Below, piece by piece: positions 13,995-14,031 of a stretch of 14,031 nucleotides of DNA. The position numbers were made by a program, and so were the translations under genes. Below the pieces are notes generated by a model. That model was given only the letters and a program-made list of their open reading frames with translations. It did no database searches and was not told the DNA's origin. The stretch's first letter is position 1. Every line of letters starts with the position of its first letter. The stretch lies in assembly GCA_046341775.1 (NCBI GenBank), contig JBKDQQ010000035.1, positions 1-14,031 on the forward strand, given 5' to 3'. The DNA comes from SXXH01 sp041165735 (GTDB taxonomy: Bacteria > Planctomycetota > UBA1135 > GCA-002686595).

Positions 13995-14031
13995 GGCCGG
14001 GCCGGTGGACCACGAGTCCACCGGCCCGGCC
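13995..14031 (+). terminator. Probable terminator hairpin after the secreted-protein gene
   Basis: Bases 13995-14010 pair perfectly with 14016-14031, a 16-bp GC-rich stem with loop CACGA, 56 bases after the stop codon at 13939. The window ends at the last paired base, so the stem may be longer and any T-tract lies outside. Position and strength fit an intrinsic terminator, possibly shared with a convergent neighbour. Confidence 0.7.

Overview
The window is GC-rich DNA, and its gene content points to a member of the Planctomycetota. It has a DUF1549-like gene followed by a Tat-exported DUF1501/alkaline-phosphatase-like gene (a pairing typical of that phylum), a giant secreted multihaem cytochrome with LVIVD propeller and EF-hand modules, an SxtJ-family membrane protein, and a sigma factor with a basic low-complexity N-terminus. 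The taxon is inferred from family content. No rRNA or other marker gene is present.

Layout. A C-rich leader (1-314) precedes a sigma-70 family gene (315-1709, +). A 420-base gap (1710-2129) holds a strong hairpin, then comes a tight three-gene operon on the + strand: DUF1549-like protein (2130-3302), Tat-exported DUF1501/alkaline-phosphatase-like protein (3302-4534; stop and start share one base) and a 1298-residue fusion of decahaem cytochrome c, LVIVD beta-propeller and nine EF-hand loops (4538-8434; 3-base gap). Convergent to it, with 10 bases between, is a two-gene minus-strand unit. The first gene, 8837-11494, is an 885-residue fusion of a catalytically degenerate NodU/CmcH-type carbamoyltransferase, a zinc ribbon and a SAM-dependent methyltransferase. 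The second, 8445-8840, overlaps it by four bases and is a small SxtJ-family membrane protein. A 591-base divergent intergenic region with several hairpins separates this unit from a secreted 617-residue protein of unrecognised family (12086-13939, +). That gene is followed by a 16-bp hairpin at the window end, probably its terminator.

How the genes may work together. The + strand operon would put a haem-rich, calcium-binding propeller protein and a Tat-exported phosphatase-like protein outside the cytoplasm, suggesting a cell-surface redox or catabolic module. The DUF1549-like partner has no visible export signal. The minus-strand pair resembles the carbamoyltransferase-SxtJ neighbourhoods known from saxitoxin-type and other small-molecule or glycan-modifying loci, but the carbamoyltransferase half has lost its metal-binding motif and is fused to a methyltransferase. 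The two most unusual items are this fusion and the cytochrome-propeller-EF-hand protein. All functions are read from sequence motifs; no database search was possible.
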